A DNA stretch of 64,000 nt from Tipula vernalis (GCA_958295665.1 OY282558.1:349475034-349539033); one strand, 5' to 3'. Positions 22,945-35,028 are shown, counted from the stretch's first letter. Notes: generated by a model from the letters alone, not told the origin. Numbers and translations: made by a program.

Positions 22945-23144
22945 TGCCGTGCTAAGAAAAAAAATCACAAGCGCCAAAAGTCAAAAAATTTGTTAGGGCC
23001 ATATTTGGATTCTGTAAATAAATACCATATCCTTTGTTAAATGCCATAAAATCACGTCATTCACTAGTCAAGTTTCATAGTAACACCATGGCAAACAAAA
23101 ACAGAAAAATTGAAATTATAATTGTCTTTTTTCTTAGCACGGCA
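22945..23144. repeat. 200-bp MITE with 18-bp terminal inverted repeats
   Basis: The left end is TGCCGTGCTAAGAAAAAA and the right end is its exact complement, TTTTTTCTTAGCACGGCA. The interior is AT-rich and non-coding. No clear target duplication was seen. Superfamily unknown. Confidence 0.72.
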
Positions 23145-23149
23145 GTTGG

Positions 23150-24620
23150 AATGGTTTCTTAGTAAAAATAGCACTTCCATTTCTCGAATTGAAAATATAC
23201 GAAATGTTCTTAAACCGCTGAAGATAACTTCAAATACTCAAAGCTGAACTTACATAGTCTATCTACAGCACTGTGTATGTAGAAGTCACGAATTTTTAAT
23301 TTCAACAATTACTGATTAAATACCCCTTAAAAAATGGTGTCCAGAACAGTCAAAAAGATCATAAAAGCGCTGTACCACCGCACTACCTAATCGAGATTTT
23401 TGAGAATAATTAAATTTCGAAAGCCCAGGTTATGCGGTCAAATAATCCGTTTAATAGGAATATTAATTTTGAGCTAAACTAATTAAACTAAAGTTTAGAA
23501 GGAAAATAATTATTTGATTTAACAATGTATTTTATACGTAACGACAGTGTCTTGGCCATCCTTGTCGTGTTCTATATTATTCTTTTTATTAATGCGAATG
23601 TTAAAAATCTTAAAATTGAGCAACACGCACCAAGTCCTAAGGTGACCTTTGGCTTAGCAAAACCTATTGTTTTATTCTTAAATGACGTTAAGTGTTGGTG
23701 TTTTATCAGTCCAGCTGAGCCTAATAAAAAAAAACTTTAATGTGTGTGGGTTTTTAGTTTACGAAATTGAGCTACTGCTGTTACTGTTGCTTATAATATT
23801 CAATACAAAATTAAGCAGCCTGCAACTACATGAGCTACATATTTTTAATTATTAAAAATTTCTTGGTAAAAATAGAATTTTGTTTGGTGTGGAAGATATC
23901 AAAATATAAAAGCAACTCGTAAAAAATGCGTTATTAAGTAACTTGCTCTAAATTATCAGCAGTTTGAAACAAATGAACTTTAAATTAGAGTGATATAAAT
24001 AGACAATTGTACATTTTCAACAGTTTGGCATTACGTCCTTCTTTATTTTGAGCAACATCATCAATTTGGATACCATTCAATAAAATGAGTTATTTTCGAT
24101 GGTTGATCCATGGTTTAATTTTAATACATAACCTAAAAGTGATCAACACAATTAATTTTGGGCTCATTGAGCATAATTTTATTTAGCAATTTATAATTAA
24201 ATCTCAATAAATTTTTCACACACAATAATTGAGCAATCCTCGGAAGCAAATTTCTGATAATAAGTATAGCTTGTTTTACATTTCTTGACTTAATTACACT
24301 TAGTACAATTAAAATTATAACAAAAATTGAGCTACTTTGATTTAATAATTGCTTACCATTCAGAACGAATTTACCACTAACTCGGGTATTGCTTAAGCCT
24401 TGAGTAAAACTAATTAGGCTACACATTTTAAACAGTTTTAAAAAATTAGCTGAAAAATAAATGGACTACTTAATTTTTTTTTTAATAATTTCTAAGGGTA
24501 CTAAATGGACAATTTAATTTTTTTTTTTAATAATTATTTTTATTTGAAGTATGTATTTGCATTTTCACTGTGGAGTTGGGGTGAATGAGTATTTCACATT
24601 TTCACTCTATCAAATTAAAA
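23150..24620. other. AT-rich non-coding stretch with recurrent AATTGAGC motif
   Basis: The short open frames (for example 23525-23740 plus, 24133-24426 minus) have no recognisable content. AATTGAGC occurs repeatedly from 22554 to 25286; the copies at 22554 and 23614 share a longer block. Confidence 0.4.
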
Positions 24621-24624
24621 AATG

Positions 24625-25052
24625 GAAGTGTGGCCAACACACGACTTTCTTTTACGAACAGAGAATTTTGAGAAATTATTTTTTGTTTTTAATTTTTGGA
24701 AACATTTTGTATTAAGTAGTTTTTTGTAAACCTTATACTTTTTAAGATATTTACAAAATAAATTTTCTGGACCAAGGGAGTGGCCACTTCCGGTTGAACG
24801 ATTTGGAGTAAAATTCACTGGGATCTCCCAATTTATCAAAAAAGCTTAAATCTGAAGTTTCAGTTCGATTGGTTAAACCATCTGGGCTGTAGAGAAGACA
24901 CAGACCGACAGACAGACTGACAGACAGGCGCCATTTCGAAACCCACTTTTTCGGACTCAAGGGGACCTTAAAACAGATAAATCTCTAAAAATCTCAAGGT
25001 CCAAAATTTTCATGATTACTATACTTTATTTTACTAGAGTAAAAGAAAGTAA
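24625..25052. repeat. Microsatellite-bearing repeat, copy 1 (unexpanded)
   Basis: This segment of about 430 bp is about 95% identical by eye to the flanks at 39.16-40.03 kb. It begins AAATGGAAGTGTGGC, then ACTTTCTTTTAC, and ends in the complement GTAAAAGAAAGT. The core at 24900-24930 holds only four or five GACAGACT-like units. The 12-bp inverted ends suggest a non-autonomous DNA element; no protein is encoded. Confidence 0.8.
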
Positions 25053-25764
25053 TAATTGAGCGACTATTTTTCTTGATGTCGCCATTTTAAATATTATAAT
25101 ATGTATATGTGCATCAAAATTAACAAAAGTGGGCAATTAGAGGTATTGCCTTTGTTGCCCATTATATAGCAACAAATTTTATAATTTAAATATCGAAACT
25201 ACTGTTCAAACAACCTAAAGGTAATCAGCATTGGTTGTTTCTGCTCCAAATTATTCTGTTTTCCTTGAAACGCAATATAATTGAGCATGGAGCTCGGTGT
25301 CACTTCATTTCTGAATAAAATACAAATATCGGTTGAACAATTGAAAATTAGATATCAACAATGTGCAGAGACCTAAATTAAGTAAGGATCTATCTTTTCA
25401 AGTACAAAGTAAGTTAGCACAGTTACGATATTTGGCGCACACAGTTACAATATTTTTTTCTAGCTCCAAAATTAATTTAGTCTCAACTCGCTATACTATC
25501 AAGCCGACGACACCCACCGAAAATGAGAAGAATTTCCCATTAGCTGGTGGGTTTCTAACGAAAATTAAATCGTCCTTGGGCGCATGCCAACACTGACGTT
25601 GACTAAAATCAATGCTAATAGTTTCAATTTCATTTTTTCCTCTGGCAGATTTCCCATGGTGAGAGAACGAGCAGAATCCGCCGATTGAGTGATTAAATCG
25701 GTACATCACATTTTTTTTCCAATTATTTTAAATCTTACTTAATTTGTTTTCCTTTCCATTTCTT

Positions 25765-25862
25765 GACCTCGTCCCGAATCCCGGGAAATTCCGGGAGTCA
25801 CAAAATCACAATGGCGTTTCCCGGGAATGTAAAAGGTCCGGGAACGGGCACGCCCTAGCGCT
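25765..25862. repeat. GC-rich transposon end, possibly hAT-type
   Basis: A sharply GC-rich island with repeated CCCGGGAA / TTCCCGG motifs sits in AT-rich DNA. On the minus strand it opens TAGGGCGTGCCCG, resembling hAT termini. No partner end was located nearby. Confidence 0.4.
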
Positions 25863-25944
25863 GAATTAATTCTGAAAGTTTTTATAAAATATCACTAAAA
25901 GGTTTGAATGCGTCATAAGGCAAAGCAAGTTAACAAAATTAAGT

Positions 25945-26031
25945 TACCGTGTGTCCAAAATCTGTGATAAATATTTTTAGAACAAATTTTTGATAATTTT
26001 GTAAAAAACTGCACACCTCCAAATTATCATA
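25945..26031 (+). repeat. Dispersed repeat end (CTGTGATAAATATTTTT family), solitary copy
   Basis: It shares CTGTGATAAATATTTTT(A)GAACA and the following AAATTATCA block with 43009-43096 (same strand) and 47175-47255 (opposite strand). Confidence 0.6.
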
Positions 26032-27030
26032 GTTAAGGCAACTACAGAATAAATTCATTGTGTGATTAACCTGTTGTGATTGACTTACTGTGTTATTTTA
26101 CTTAAGTGACGTAATTATATCTTAATAAATATACCATCCAATGCATTTTCTGTTCAAACAGCTACCCATTTCTCGAAAATTACTGGAATTAAAATAAAGC
26201 AACAAATACGTATCGGCCCTGAATTTCATTAGAACCCAATTTTAATACATATTTGATTGATGTTTTAAACAAAACGAAAAAATGGGAAATTAAAATTACA
26301 CCTTTCTGACTGATTTACACTTTTCAAAACAGTCACGGTAGGTAATAATTTAATGATTAACGATTGTTTCATAAATAAATTGTTTATCAAAATCTTATTT
26401 TTATTTATATGATATAATAATCATTAAAATTTAACAAAAATATTATTTTAAGTAAAAGTACTTTTACTTTCGTTACCATCATCATCTTAAATTATATGTT
26501 ATTTATATAAATTTGTGTTTAAAAATGCATTCACAATTCTATTTTCCTAAGTACCTATTAATCATGACACGATGAAGTGTTTATACACCTTCACATTGGT
26601 TAGATTGCCACCTTCATTTATACGTATACGATTATCATTTATAGTGATGCCACGAAAACCGAGATCTTCTTGAAAACATAATTTGCACATTACTAAATTA
26701 CAACTTTCTCTCTAGTCTAATAGTCTTGTCAACATAAAACATTCTTTAGGTTTTGAAAAAAAAATTTTTGCTTACACTTTAGAATTCAAAAAAAATAAAA
26801 ATTAAGAGACTGAGGAATTAACTTCAGGGAAAGTAAAAGTTATGTATGTGTACTTATTACTCTTATTATTTATAATTCTTTCGTAAACTATAGTGTTTTG
26901 TTTTGTTTAATGATTCTTTTGAACTTTTATTTTCTAAAACGTAATCTTAATTTTGATTTTGATTAACGTTGTTTTTTTATTTCGTTTTGATCTGGAATTT
27001 TTTTTAGATTATCATCTAATCATGGGTAAT
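26032..27030. other. AT-rich non-coding stretch
   Basis: No gene, repeat pair or RNA structure recognised. Confidence 0.4.
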
Positions 27031-27039
27031 TATAAGGTG

Positions 27040-27700
27040 AACGGTTGCAATGATTTGATTTATTGTCATGATTTTGATCAAAAATTGGAGTTTCGAATGT
27101 TGAGGTATTGAATGGATACAGATTAAGGAAAGGATTTATACCCACAATTAGTTGCACTTCCAAAAAAAAGTATCTTTTGTTGTAATACGAACGGTCCTGT
27201 TGGAATAATTTAGAGGTGTTTTTGATACTGGTCAAGTGAGATCACCCATTTAGATTTCGCCACATCTAACTCTGGCCAGATCTGCCGGCATATTACACAT
27301 GAGGTACTATTTGCCCATCTGTCATTCGTCAACTTACTAACTTCTGCCTGAAGCAGTAGTTTGCATGACGCAAGAAGCATTTCAATGTCCCTTCTGCTTT
27401 TTGTGGGACGGCCCATGGTTTCATGTCGAACCAGCTTTTATATTCCCTGTATTATTGAAATGCCCTGGCACCCATGGATGAGAGACAGTTCTGGGCAACT
27501 TTCGATGTAAGGAGGTGTGATTGAAGCGCTTTAATGACAACCTGACTGACCATATACATAAATGCGAATATCACCGGCCGATATTACATTATACCTCAAC
27601 CAGTCTACGACTTCCTTTAAGGCAGTCCTTTACGACTTTAAATGCTCTAAAGCCTGAAAAACCTTTCAATAGTCGGGGAGACTAAAGGAGAGGTTTATCA
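27040..27700 (-). pseudogene. LINE RNase H domain and C-terminal tail remnant
   Basis: Minus-strand pieces read VIKALQSHLLTSKVAQNCLS, then WVPGHFNNTGN (the RNase H catalytic-His block), then CRQIWPELDVAKSKWVISL of the post-RNase H tail. This order is found in I- and LOA-type LINEs. The copy at 61.68-62.05 kb has a very similar LTSKVAQSCLSSL block, so both belong to one family. Frames are broken throughout. Confidence 0.65.
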
Positions 27701-27772
27701 AAAGTTCCTCACAAAACACCCCAGCCCCAACTTTCTAATACTTTTTCGAAGCATAAGTGAAGAAGTTTATAA

Positions 27773-27978
27773 CTCCTGGTTTCAGATTTGTATCCAATCC
27801 TCTCTGGAGGGAGTCACAGTCCGGAGTTTTGTCTCGTAAATAGACGTCAAATATAATAAACCTTCCGAAATTTGACGTTTATTTAATTTGCGCCGCGGTC
27901 TATTTGCGTCTTTAGACATAAAATTCCGGACTGTGATTCCCTCCAGAGAGGATTGGATACAAAACTGAAACCAGGAGG
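27773..27978. repeat. Inverted repeat with 55-bp arms
   Basis: The left arm starts CTCCTGGTTTCAG and contains GTATCCAATCCTCTCTGGAG; the right arm is its reverse complement ending CTGAAACCAGGAG. The loop of about 95 bp itself has opposed GACGTCAAAT / ATTTGACGT. It looks like a small MITE. Confidence 0.75.
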
Positions 27979-27979
27979 T

Positions 27980-28440
27980 GTATTGCTATTTTATTTCATT
28001 TTTATAAAACTCTACTAAAATAACAGCACAAATTTAAAAAAAAACTGACCGGTGCATCTTGTAAAAAAAAAATCTACATCGCTACGTTTACTAATCGCTA
28101 CCTTATTAATAACGAGCATATATATTTATCGGAATTTAAATCATAAATGAATTAAACAAAAAACAAACATAAACGAATTATCGCATCAATATAACATCAT
28201 TTCAACAAAAACAATCTTCCATAAAACAAAACAAAAAAAAAATATTTACAAACTGGCAATTAAATTTATCTCATCATTGTATCTTTACAAACAAAAATCG
28301 AAATTAAATTGAATTATCGGTAACCAATATGACGCGTGTGACGCGTAAATTTTCTAAATTGAACGAAATGCTTCTCAAATGAGTTCAATCGTATATTCAT
28401 TTAGAACGCGCGAAGTTTCGATAACTTCTCTTAAATCCAA
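27980..28440. other. AT-rich stretch before a gypsy gag; possible leader or LTR
   Basis: This A-rich sequence precedes the gag ATG of the next element and may hold its LTR or leader, but no LTR pair or primer site was identified. Confidence 0.3.
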
Positions 28441-28470
28441 AGAATTTAGTTACAAAATAATTTAGCTAAA

Positions 28471-29200
28471 ATGGAATTCGACTACAATCTTGCAGTTAAG
28501 CTTATACCCGAGTTTGGTGGAGATCATAAAACTCCCTTACATAAATTTATTAAATGTTGTGATGGATTATTGGAAACATTACCTAAGGAGTTAAAATCTG
28601 ATTTCTTAAAATTATCGGTTGGGAACATTCAAGACCTGGATCGAATTAAAAATTGCTTTAAACAGTAATTTTAAAACACTTAAATACTTCGATAGAATGT
28701 ATTCAAATTGATCTAATTAAAGCTACTCAAAACGATTAATGAGTCAGCACAGATGTTTGCGAACAAAATTGAATCATTACTCGCAGAGTTTAACGAAGCA
28801 TGTTTTGAATCGCAAAATAAATTAAATGATGAAGTACAGCAACTGAATTCGAAAACAGCCTTGCGTTCTTTTCAAAATGGGCTACGAGAACCCATTTGTG
28901 TCATTATAAAGGCAGGTTCTTACCATTCACTTAAGAAAGCAATTGAAAGGGCTTTAAAAGAAGAAATACAGATAAAATACAAAATTTCAGTCAACCCCAC
29001 AATGCCAATAAATTGAAACCACAAGTCGCAAAGTGTCAAATTTGCCAAAAGAATGAATACATTGCCTCTGTTTGTTTTTCTAGATACTCAGTCGATCTTC
29101 AATCAGAATTATTTCTTGCGCATATTGTAAGAAGAAAGGACATCATATAAACGAATGCTTTAAAAAGAAAAACACGGATTTACGTAACTTGCAATCCAGT
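28471..29200 (+). pseudogene. gypsy gag remnant
   Basis: It starts at ATG 28471 (MEFDYNLAVKLIPEFGGD). The N-terminal 65 codons end in a stop at 28668; the frame resumes at 28753-29016 (FNEACFESQNKLNDEVQQL, then KTALRSFQNGLREPI). After another shift a CCHC knuckle CAYCKKKGHHINECF lies near 29120-29165. A second knuckle is half preserved (CQICQKNEYIASVC). Confidence 0.75.
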
Positions 29201-29379
29201 TCAGATATTAGTATTACAAATAATGTTGAAATTAGTAATACAAATTATAAAATTAAATCGGAGCCACAGGAAAACATTCAGGGTCTCGCAATTCAAAAAG
29301 GTACTCCCTTTCGAACCCCAACCAAAGATTAAGTGAGCATCCAACAAGAACAAGATTTACTAATCAACCGTTCAACATT

Positions 29380-30515
29380 TTCTTATCAACTCATATAGAA
29401 GATAATATTTATGTTCGCTTATCCGTTGTCATTGGTTCTTCAGATCTTTTTATTTTCTTAGTCAACACTGGTGCCGATGTCAGCGTTATTAAGCAATCGT
29501 GTGTGCTTGAATCTTCTATTCATTATCTAACCTTGTAGTGGAATTCTTGGGAAGAAGTGAAAAAATTGCAACTATGATGTGTAATAACATTGAAAACAAT
29601 GCGGAATACCTGTGTCTATCTAAAGAGATAGTTCCATATAGTTATATTGACAAATTAATTTCACTTAACATAAACACCAAAGAGGAATCAGTTTCAGTAT
29701 CATGTAACGATTTAGTCTTTGATAAGTTGTCACATTATGTCATTTTTCCTCTGTATCATGGACAAACACAAATAAGAAGATAGGTGAAAAATACTTAACC
29801 ACCGAAGAACTGCAATCTATTCGGCAAATTATTCGAAAATTTAGCGATATTTTTTATTTAGATGGTGACGTATTAATTGCGACACACCGTATTAATCATA
29901 AAATACCCACAACTTCCGACTGTGCACCTATCTATCACAAATCGTATCGCATGTCTGATGCAAATACAACGGAAATAAATCAACAAGTAGACGAAATGCT
30001 AAATCAAGAGATAATTGAACCAAGTGACAGTCCTTGGAATTTTCCACTGTTAGCCGAACCTAAAAAATTATGTCGTTGGTTCGTGTAAATGGGGCGTCGT
30101 TGTTAATATCCGTCGCTTGAATGACATAACATTAGGTCGCGTGTTTCCTTTGCCAAACATCGTGGAAATTTTGAATCAACTGCGAAAGGCATCATACTTT
30201 AGCAGCTTGGATATGACGAATGGATATCAACCTGATGATGAAGCGAAACCAAAAACAGCCTTTAATACAACTGCTGGGCATTTTCATTTTAACCGCATTC
30301 CTTTAGGTTTGAAAGGAGCTCCAGCAACTTTCCAAAATGTTATGAACACCGTTCTTTACGGGCTCAATGGTCTCAAACGCTTAGTATATCTTGACGATAT
30401 AGTCGTATATGGTCAAAACTTATATCAACATAATCAAAGACTTAAAAAAGTTCTCGATTGTCTACGAACATTCAACTTAAAATTGAATCCCGAAAAGTGC
30501 AAATTTCTCCGTTGA
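29380..30515 (+). pseudogene. gypsy protease and reverse transcriptase remnant
   Basis: The protease active site reads FLVNTGADVSVIK near 29458-29495, Asn replacing the catalytic Asp. RT begins about 29880 (THRINHKIPTT) with PSDSPWNFPLL. Positions 30117-30515 hold SLDMTNGYQ, DDEAKPKTAFNTTAGHFHF, GLKGAPATFQNVMN and an intact YLDDIVVYG. A few residues are deleted after GYQ. No RNase H follows. Confidence 0.85.
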
Positions 30516-30835
30516 CTTAATTAGGACACATAGTTGGACCCGATGGTGTGAACCCTGATCCAGTTAATAAACGCCATCGTCAACTATCCTGAGCCCAAGA
30601 GCAAGTATTGGTGCTGGTATTGGTGTAATGTTCATACTGGTATTAATGTTAATAATAGTTTTTGCTATTAGTATTGATAATGGTTAATTAAAAAGGTTTA
30701 AGTTTAGAAAACACCTGAGAAAATCAACCAAGATGTCACTGGCTGAGGTGATAGCGCGATGGGCGGGCGGTAGTTGGTTTAATTATTGTCAAACTATTAA
30801 TGTTAATTTAGTTAAGAATTTAATTTGTATGTCTG

Positions 30836-31351
30836 TAATAAGTTGATTTTTCGGCATTTTTATAGACAAATATATTAATTGTTCATGGCAATCCCAATAT
30901 TTTCGATTTGGTAAATCAGAAAAATATAGAGGCCAATCGCTCATAATAAATCTACTGAAAAAAAGTAGAAATATCTTCCCCCTCCCGTAATTTTGGCTGA
31001 AAGCCCAGAGTTATACCAATGTACAACTCTGCAAAAATGAGAACCCTCCATGAGTTCTGTTGGTAGTTTGGTTTCGTACTGAATGATGAGTAGACCATAC
31101 TTTTCAGTACGAAACCAAACTACCAACAGAACTCATGGCGGGTTCTCATTTTTGCAGAGTTGTACATTGGTATAACTCTGGGCCTTCAGCCAAAATTACG
31201 GGAGGGGGGAAGATATTTCTACTTTTTTTCAGTAGATATATTATGAGCGATTGGCCTCTATATTTTTCTGATTTACCAAATCGAAAATATTGGGATTGCC
31301 ATGAACAATTAATATATTTGTCTATAAAAAATGCCGAAAAATCAACTTATT
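30836..31351. repeat. 516-bp near-perfect hairpin (foldback element)
   Basis: Two arms of about 245 bp are almost exact reverse complements, separated by a loop of only 23 bp (31082-31104). The left arm ends GTTTGGTTTCGTACTG; the right arm starts CAGTACGAAACC. The outer ends share AATAAGTTGAT. The very few mismatches mean the hairpin is young or kept alike by gene conversion. It lies between the two gypsy remnants. Confidence 0.88.
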
Positions 31352-31740
31352 GTTAATTTAGTTGTAGTCATAAGGATTAATCTATAATTTATTTCAGAGA
31401 ATTAAATGTATACTTAATTAATTTTAGAATAGTTATTAAAAAGGATCAAAGCATACCATACTTCAAATTTAGAATATTCTTGAAGAACACTAAGCAACTT
31501 TACAGGAAATTGAGCAGTACTTAAAATTGTATTGTCTTGTGCTAAATAATTTACTAAAAATATATTACTAACAAATTTACTAACTATCAACTACTTAGGT
31601 TTCTGGAACCGGGTTGATTCCTTGTTGCTAACATATCTTTCCTTTCCTTCGGTTTTGTTACGTGTAAAGGGGGTACGAAGGGCTCGGCGTCATCCGGGAG
31701 TCTTGCTTAGGCTTGGTCGTACACCCTGATCAATCAATCA
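31352..31740. other. Non-coding stretch before gypsy element 2
   Basis: No gene seen. It should contain the 5' LTR of the next element if one survives, but no match to the sequence after 35.03 kb was found. It ends in a short ATCA repeat at 31727-31741. Confidence 0.35.
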
Positions 31741-31806
31741 ATCAACAAAGAGCAGAGAAATTTCCTGAACACAATAAAAGAGGATGGTGAAACAGCCACG
31801 AAACTC

Positions 31807-32202
31807 ATGGCCAAGCTAAAAAGACTGGCGGCAAATTGTGAATTTAAAAACGAACTAGAACAGTATATTTTGGATAAATTTTTTACAAGCATGGATGGAA
31901 GAATTTTTGAGAGGTTGTGTGAGGAGAATATAGATGAATTGACGCTGGAAAAGGCAATAAACATCGCAATAAAATATGAAAGACCGCAACAAAATGAGGT
32001 CAACGCAATCAGAAATGTTGGAAAAAAAAGCTATAAAAGTTTTACCAAACATCAAGGCGAAAAGAAAGAAGAATCAGTTCAACAAAAAATTTCAGATGCT
32101 CTCATTGTGGTTATAAAAATCACGAATCAAAAAACATGCAGGAAATGTGGTAAAATTGAACATCTATCACTTATATGCAAACAAAAAAGATTAATTTTAT
32201 AG
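31807..32202 (+). pseudogene. gypsy 2 gag C-terminal part
   Basis: A 131-codon frame reads AKLKRLAANCEFKNELEQYI, IDELTLEKAINIAIKYE and ends with a CRKCGKIEHLSLICKQK zinc knuckle (C-x2-C-x4-H-x4-C). The N-terminal half upstream of 31807 is hardly recognisable. Confidence 0.75.
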
Positions 32203-32269
32203 AGGATGCCGAAAAGCAACAGAACTGCCGTGAACCGCAAAATCCACAGTTGGACTAAGTATTTTTAGA

Positions 32270-33740
32270 TTTAATGCATTAAATAATCAAAATTCTTACC
32301 TTGTAGACTTAGTAATTAATGGGGAAAATTTTAAATTTTTATTTGAGAGTGGAGCAAGTGTGTTGTTAATTCCAAATGATTTATACACGAAAAAACTCAA
32401 AAAGACAGAACTCATGGAATAAGACGTAAAATTGAGCGCATATTCAGGGCACAATATTAGAGTAATCGGGACATTCACGCCTACAGTTAAATACGGTAAG
32501 ATAACTACACCATTTAAAATTTTCGTAGTCGTTGCAAAAAATAACGTACCAATTGTCGGATGGCATTATATTGGAACATTTAAGATTTCATTTGCACAAA
32601 TAAATAAGATTAGTCTGTAACGTATTCACTTGTCGTTAATAAAATTCTTGTTTTTTCTTCAATTTAAAATAATCGAATGTTTATTGCCTTTTCCAGCATC
32701 AATTCATCTACATTCTCCTCACAACCCCAATTGTTACTAATGATTGGGGAACTCCACTTGTTCCAGTTCAAAAGCCGGATGGTGGAGTGCGATTGCGTGC
32801 GGACTATAAAGTCACAATAAATAAATTTTTATTTCGAATTAGATGGTGAATCCCGTAAATTAGTTAGTTGGAGTACTCATAAGGGGACTTTTTTTAGTAA
32901 ATCGAATGCTATTTGGCATTAAGCCAGCGACAGGCATATTTCAGCATGAGATTGAAAAATTATTACAGGATATTCCATGCGTTGTAAATTTCCTAGATGA
33001 TATTGTGGTCACCGGGACGAATACAAGCGATCATTTGAAAAAAGCTGGATTGAAATTGCGAAAAGAAAATGTACTTTCTTTAAAGATAGCATTGATTACT
33101 TGGGACATACGGTAACTAAGAATGGATTGTCAAAAAAAAGAGCGAATTAAAGCGGTAATAGAGTCGCCGGAACCTTCAAATATTACTGAAGTACATGCGT
33201 TTTCAGAACTCATAAATTATTACGCAAAATTTTTGCCAAATTTGGCAACAAAAATGCTTTACAAAAAGAGGTAAAATTTGATTGGAATTCCGATTGTCGT
33301 ACAAGTTTTAAGAATACTAAAAGCGGCATAGTGAAAGAGGTAGTCTTATCACATCATATTTCAATCGATAATTACCTATAATTCTCACCACCGACGCCTC
33401 GAGTTACGGTATAGCGGGGGGTGTTATCACATTTATGTCAAGATGGAGTAGAAAGACCAGTAGCTTTCTGTAGTCGTACTTTATCAAAATTTGAACAAAA
33501 TTATAGTGTTATAGAGGAAGAAGGTCTAGCTATTATTTTTTCAGTTTTAAAATTCTATCACTACCTTGTTGGATACAAATTTGTTATCAGAACTGATCAC
33601 AAATCGTTATTAGGATTATTTGGTGAATCCTGTGGATGTTCTAGAACGGCTGCAAGCCGTATTCAAAGATGGTCTGTAACCTTATCAGCTTTCAATTAAA
33701 GATTAGAATATGTTAAAGGTTGTAACAATGAAGCTGATCT
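32270..33740 (+). pseudogene. gypsy 2 protease, reverse transcriptase and RNase H
   Basis: The protease motif reads LFESGASVLLIP, Glu in place of the catalytic Asp. RT is badly eroded: FGIKPATGIFQHEIEKLL and an intact FLDDIVVTG at 32906-33115, then KDSIDYLGHTVTKNGL. The RNase H block at 33380-33740 reads TTDASSYGI, VAFCSRTLSKFEQNYSVIEE, IRTDHKSLLGLFGE and RIQRWSVTLSAFN. Confidence 0.82.
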
Positions 33741-33799
33741 CAGATCGGAAGAGACGAAGCCAATTAGTCGCGTAAGAAACAACAACCGATGAGGTATTG

Positions 33800-35013
33800 T
33801 CAGAGGTATCAAAACACTGCAATTCATAAAGGGGATTTTTCAAAATTAGTTCGAGATAAATTTCTACCATTTATTAGACGAAAGAATGAACTATTCATTG
33901 AAGCCGTAATTGTAATAGGGGCTATCGAGTTATTATACCTAGGAGCTTAAGGGAACGAATGTTAGATAGCATTCGTATGAGTCATTTCGGGATAGTAAAA
34001 TCTAAATCGATTGCTGGATCTTATTTATGGTGGCCAGGAATGAATGCCGAATTGGAAACATTAATTAAAAGTTGTCGTGCATGTTTGTCCGTTAGACCGA
34101 AACCTCCAAAGTGTACCTTAATTCCCTGGAAAAATACAAGGAAAGTATGGTCAAGGATTTATGTCGATTATGCCGGTCCTATGGACAACAATTATTATTT
34201 AATAATCAAAGATTCCTTTTCAAAATGGGTAGAAGATTTTAGAACAAAAATAATTACATCGGATTATACGATTTCAAAATTAAGAGAAAACTTTTCAAGA
34301 TCGAAAAAAAATCGAAAATTTTTCACGAATTTACAGACACGAATGGAATTAAGTTTATTTCAGTAGCTCCTGGGCATCCTGTTTCGAATGGTGCTGCAGA
34401 GAATTCCGTTCGTAGTTTTAAAAATGGTTTGAAGGCAGCATTAAATCATGCCAAATTAAATAAATATGTTGAAAATGTTGACATAGCTATAAATAGGTAT
34501 TTATTGGACTATCGTCTTGCGAGACATTGTACAACAAACGAATCACCGGCGAAGGTAATGCTGGGTTTTCAGATAAAATCTTGGTTTCATTTAATAAAAC
34601 CGCCATCGATAAGTAACACAATCGATAAATCCAAAAATAATGTTAGAAAAAATATTGATAAAAAAAATGAAAAACAAGTAGAAAATTTCAAACGTAACAG
34701 GGTTGTGAACTTTGAGGTAAATGATTCAGTGAACACAAACCAAAAAGGGTGAACACAGGCTTCCATTATTAAAATTTTGGGTAAAAGAACGTATCTTTGT
34801 AAAATGTTAAATGGGAGGAGTATCATACCGTATGTATATCAAGTTATTCTGTATCTAAAAAACACGGATGTTAGTATCAACAAGTAATGATCTAGTTATA
34901 ATTAGGGCACATTTGTCAAATCACAATAATACAACAGAAACTCATATAGAACGTACAGCGGTGCTTAAAAGATCGGATAGGAAAAGGACAGCCCCAAAAA
35001 GATTGGATTTGTA
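33800..35013 (+). pseudogene. gypsy 2 integrase
   Basis: The zinc domain reads SHFGIVKSKSIAGSYLWWPG and SCRACLSVRPKPPK. The catalytic core starts YVDYAGPMDNNYYLIIKDSF. The second Asp region is shifted (FTDTNGIKFISVAPGHP in another frame), followed by NGAAENSVRSFK carrying the Glu. The tail continues via LDYRLARHCTTNESPAKVML to the C-terminal PKRLDL. Confidence 0.82.
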
Positions 35014-35028
35014 ATTTTAGGGGAGAGT

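Larger units (their letters stand above)
28441..30620 (+). mobile_element. Truncated Ty3/gypsy retrotransposon 1 (gag, protease, RT)
   Basis: In order on the plus strand: gag, zinc knuckle, protease and reverse transcriptase. The element stops after the RT thumb (YPEPKSK-like, about 30600), so RNase H and integrase are missing. Many frame breaks show it is dead. Confidence 0.85.
31741..35020 (+). mobile_element. Decayed Ty3/gypsy retrotransposon 2 (gag to integrase)
   Basis: All gypsy blocks appear in order on the plus strand: gag, protease, RT, RNase H, integrase. The C-terminal KRSDRKRTAPKRLDL and stop are followed by a purine run (GGGGAGAG) and a probable 3' LTR. Domain wording is closest to Mag-like / K02A2.6-like gypsy elements, distinct from element 1. 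Frameshifts are frequent. Confidence 0.85.

Noticed and set aside
24870..24900. tRNA-like B box in TTCAGTTCGATTGG making the repeat a SINE
   Set aside because: It lacks the GGTTCGANNCC core and an A box; the inverted ends argue for a DNA element instead.
28471..35013. One single large gypsy element
   Set aside because: Two gag starts, two different proteases (NTGAD and ESGAS) and two different RT sequences show two separate elements.
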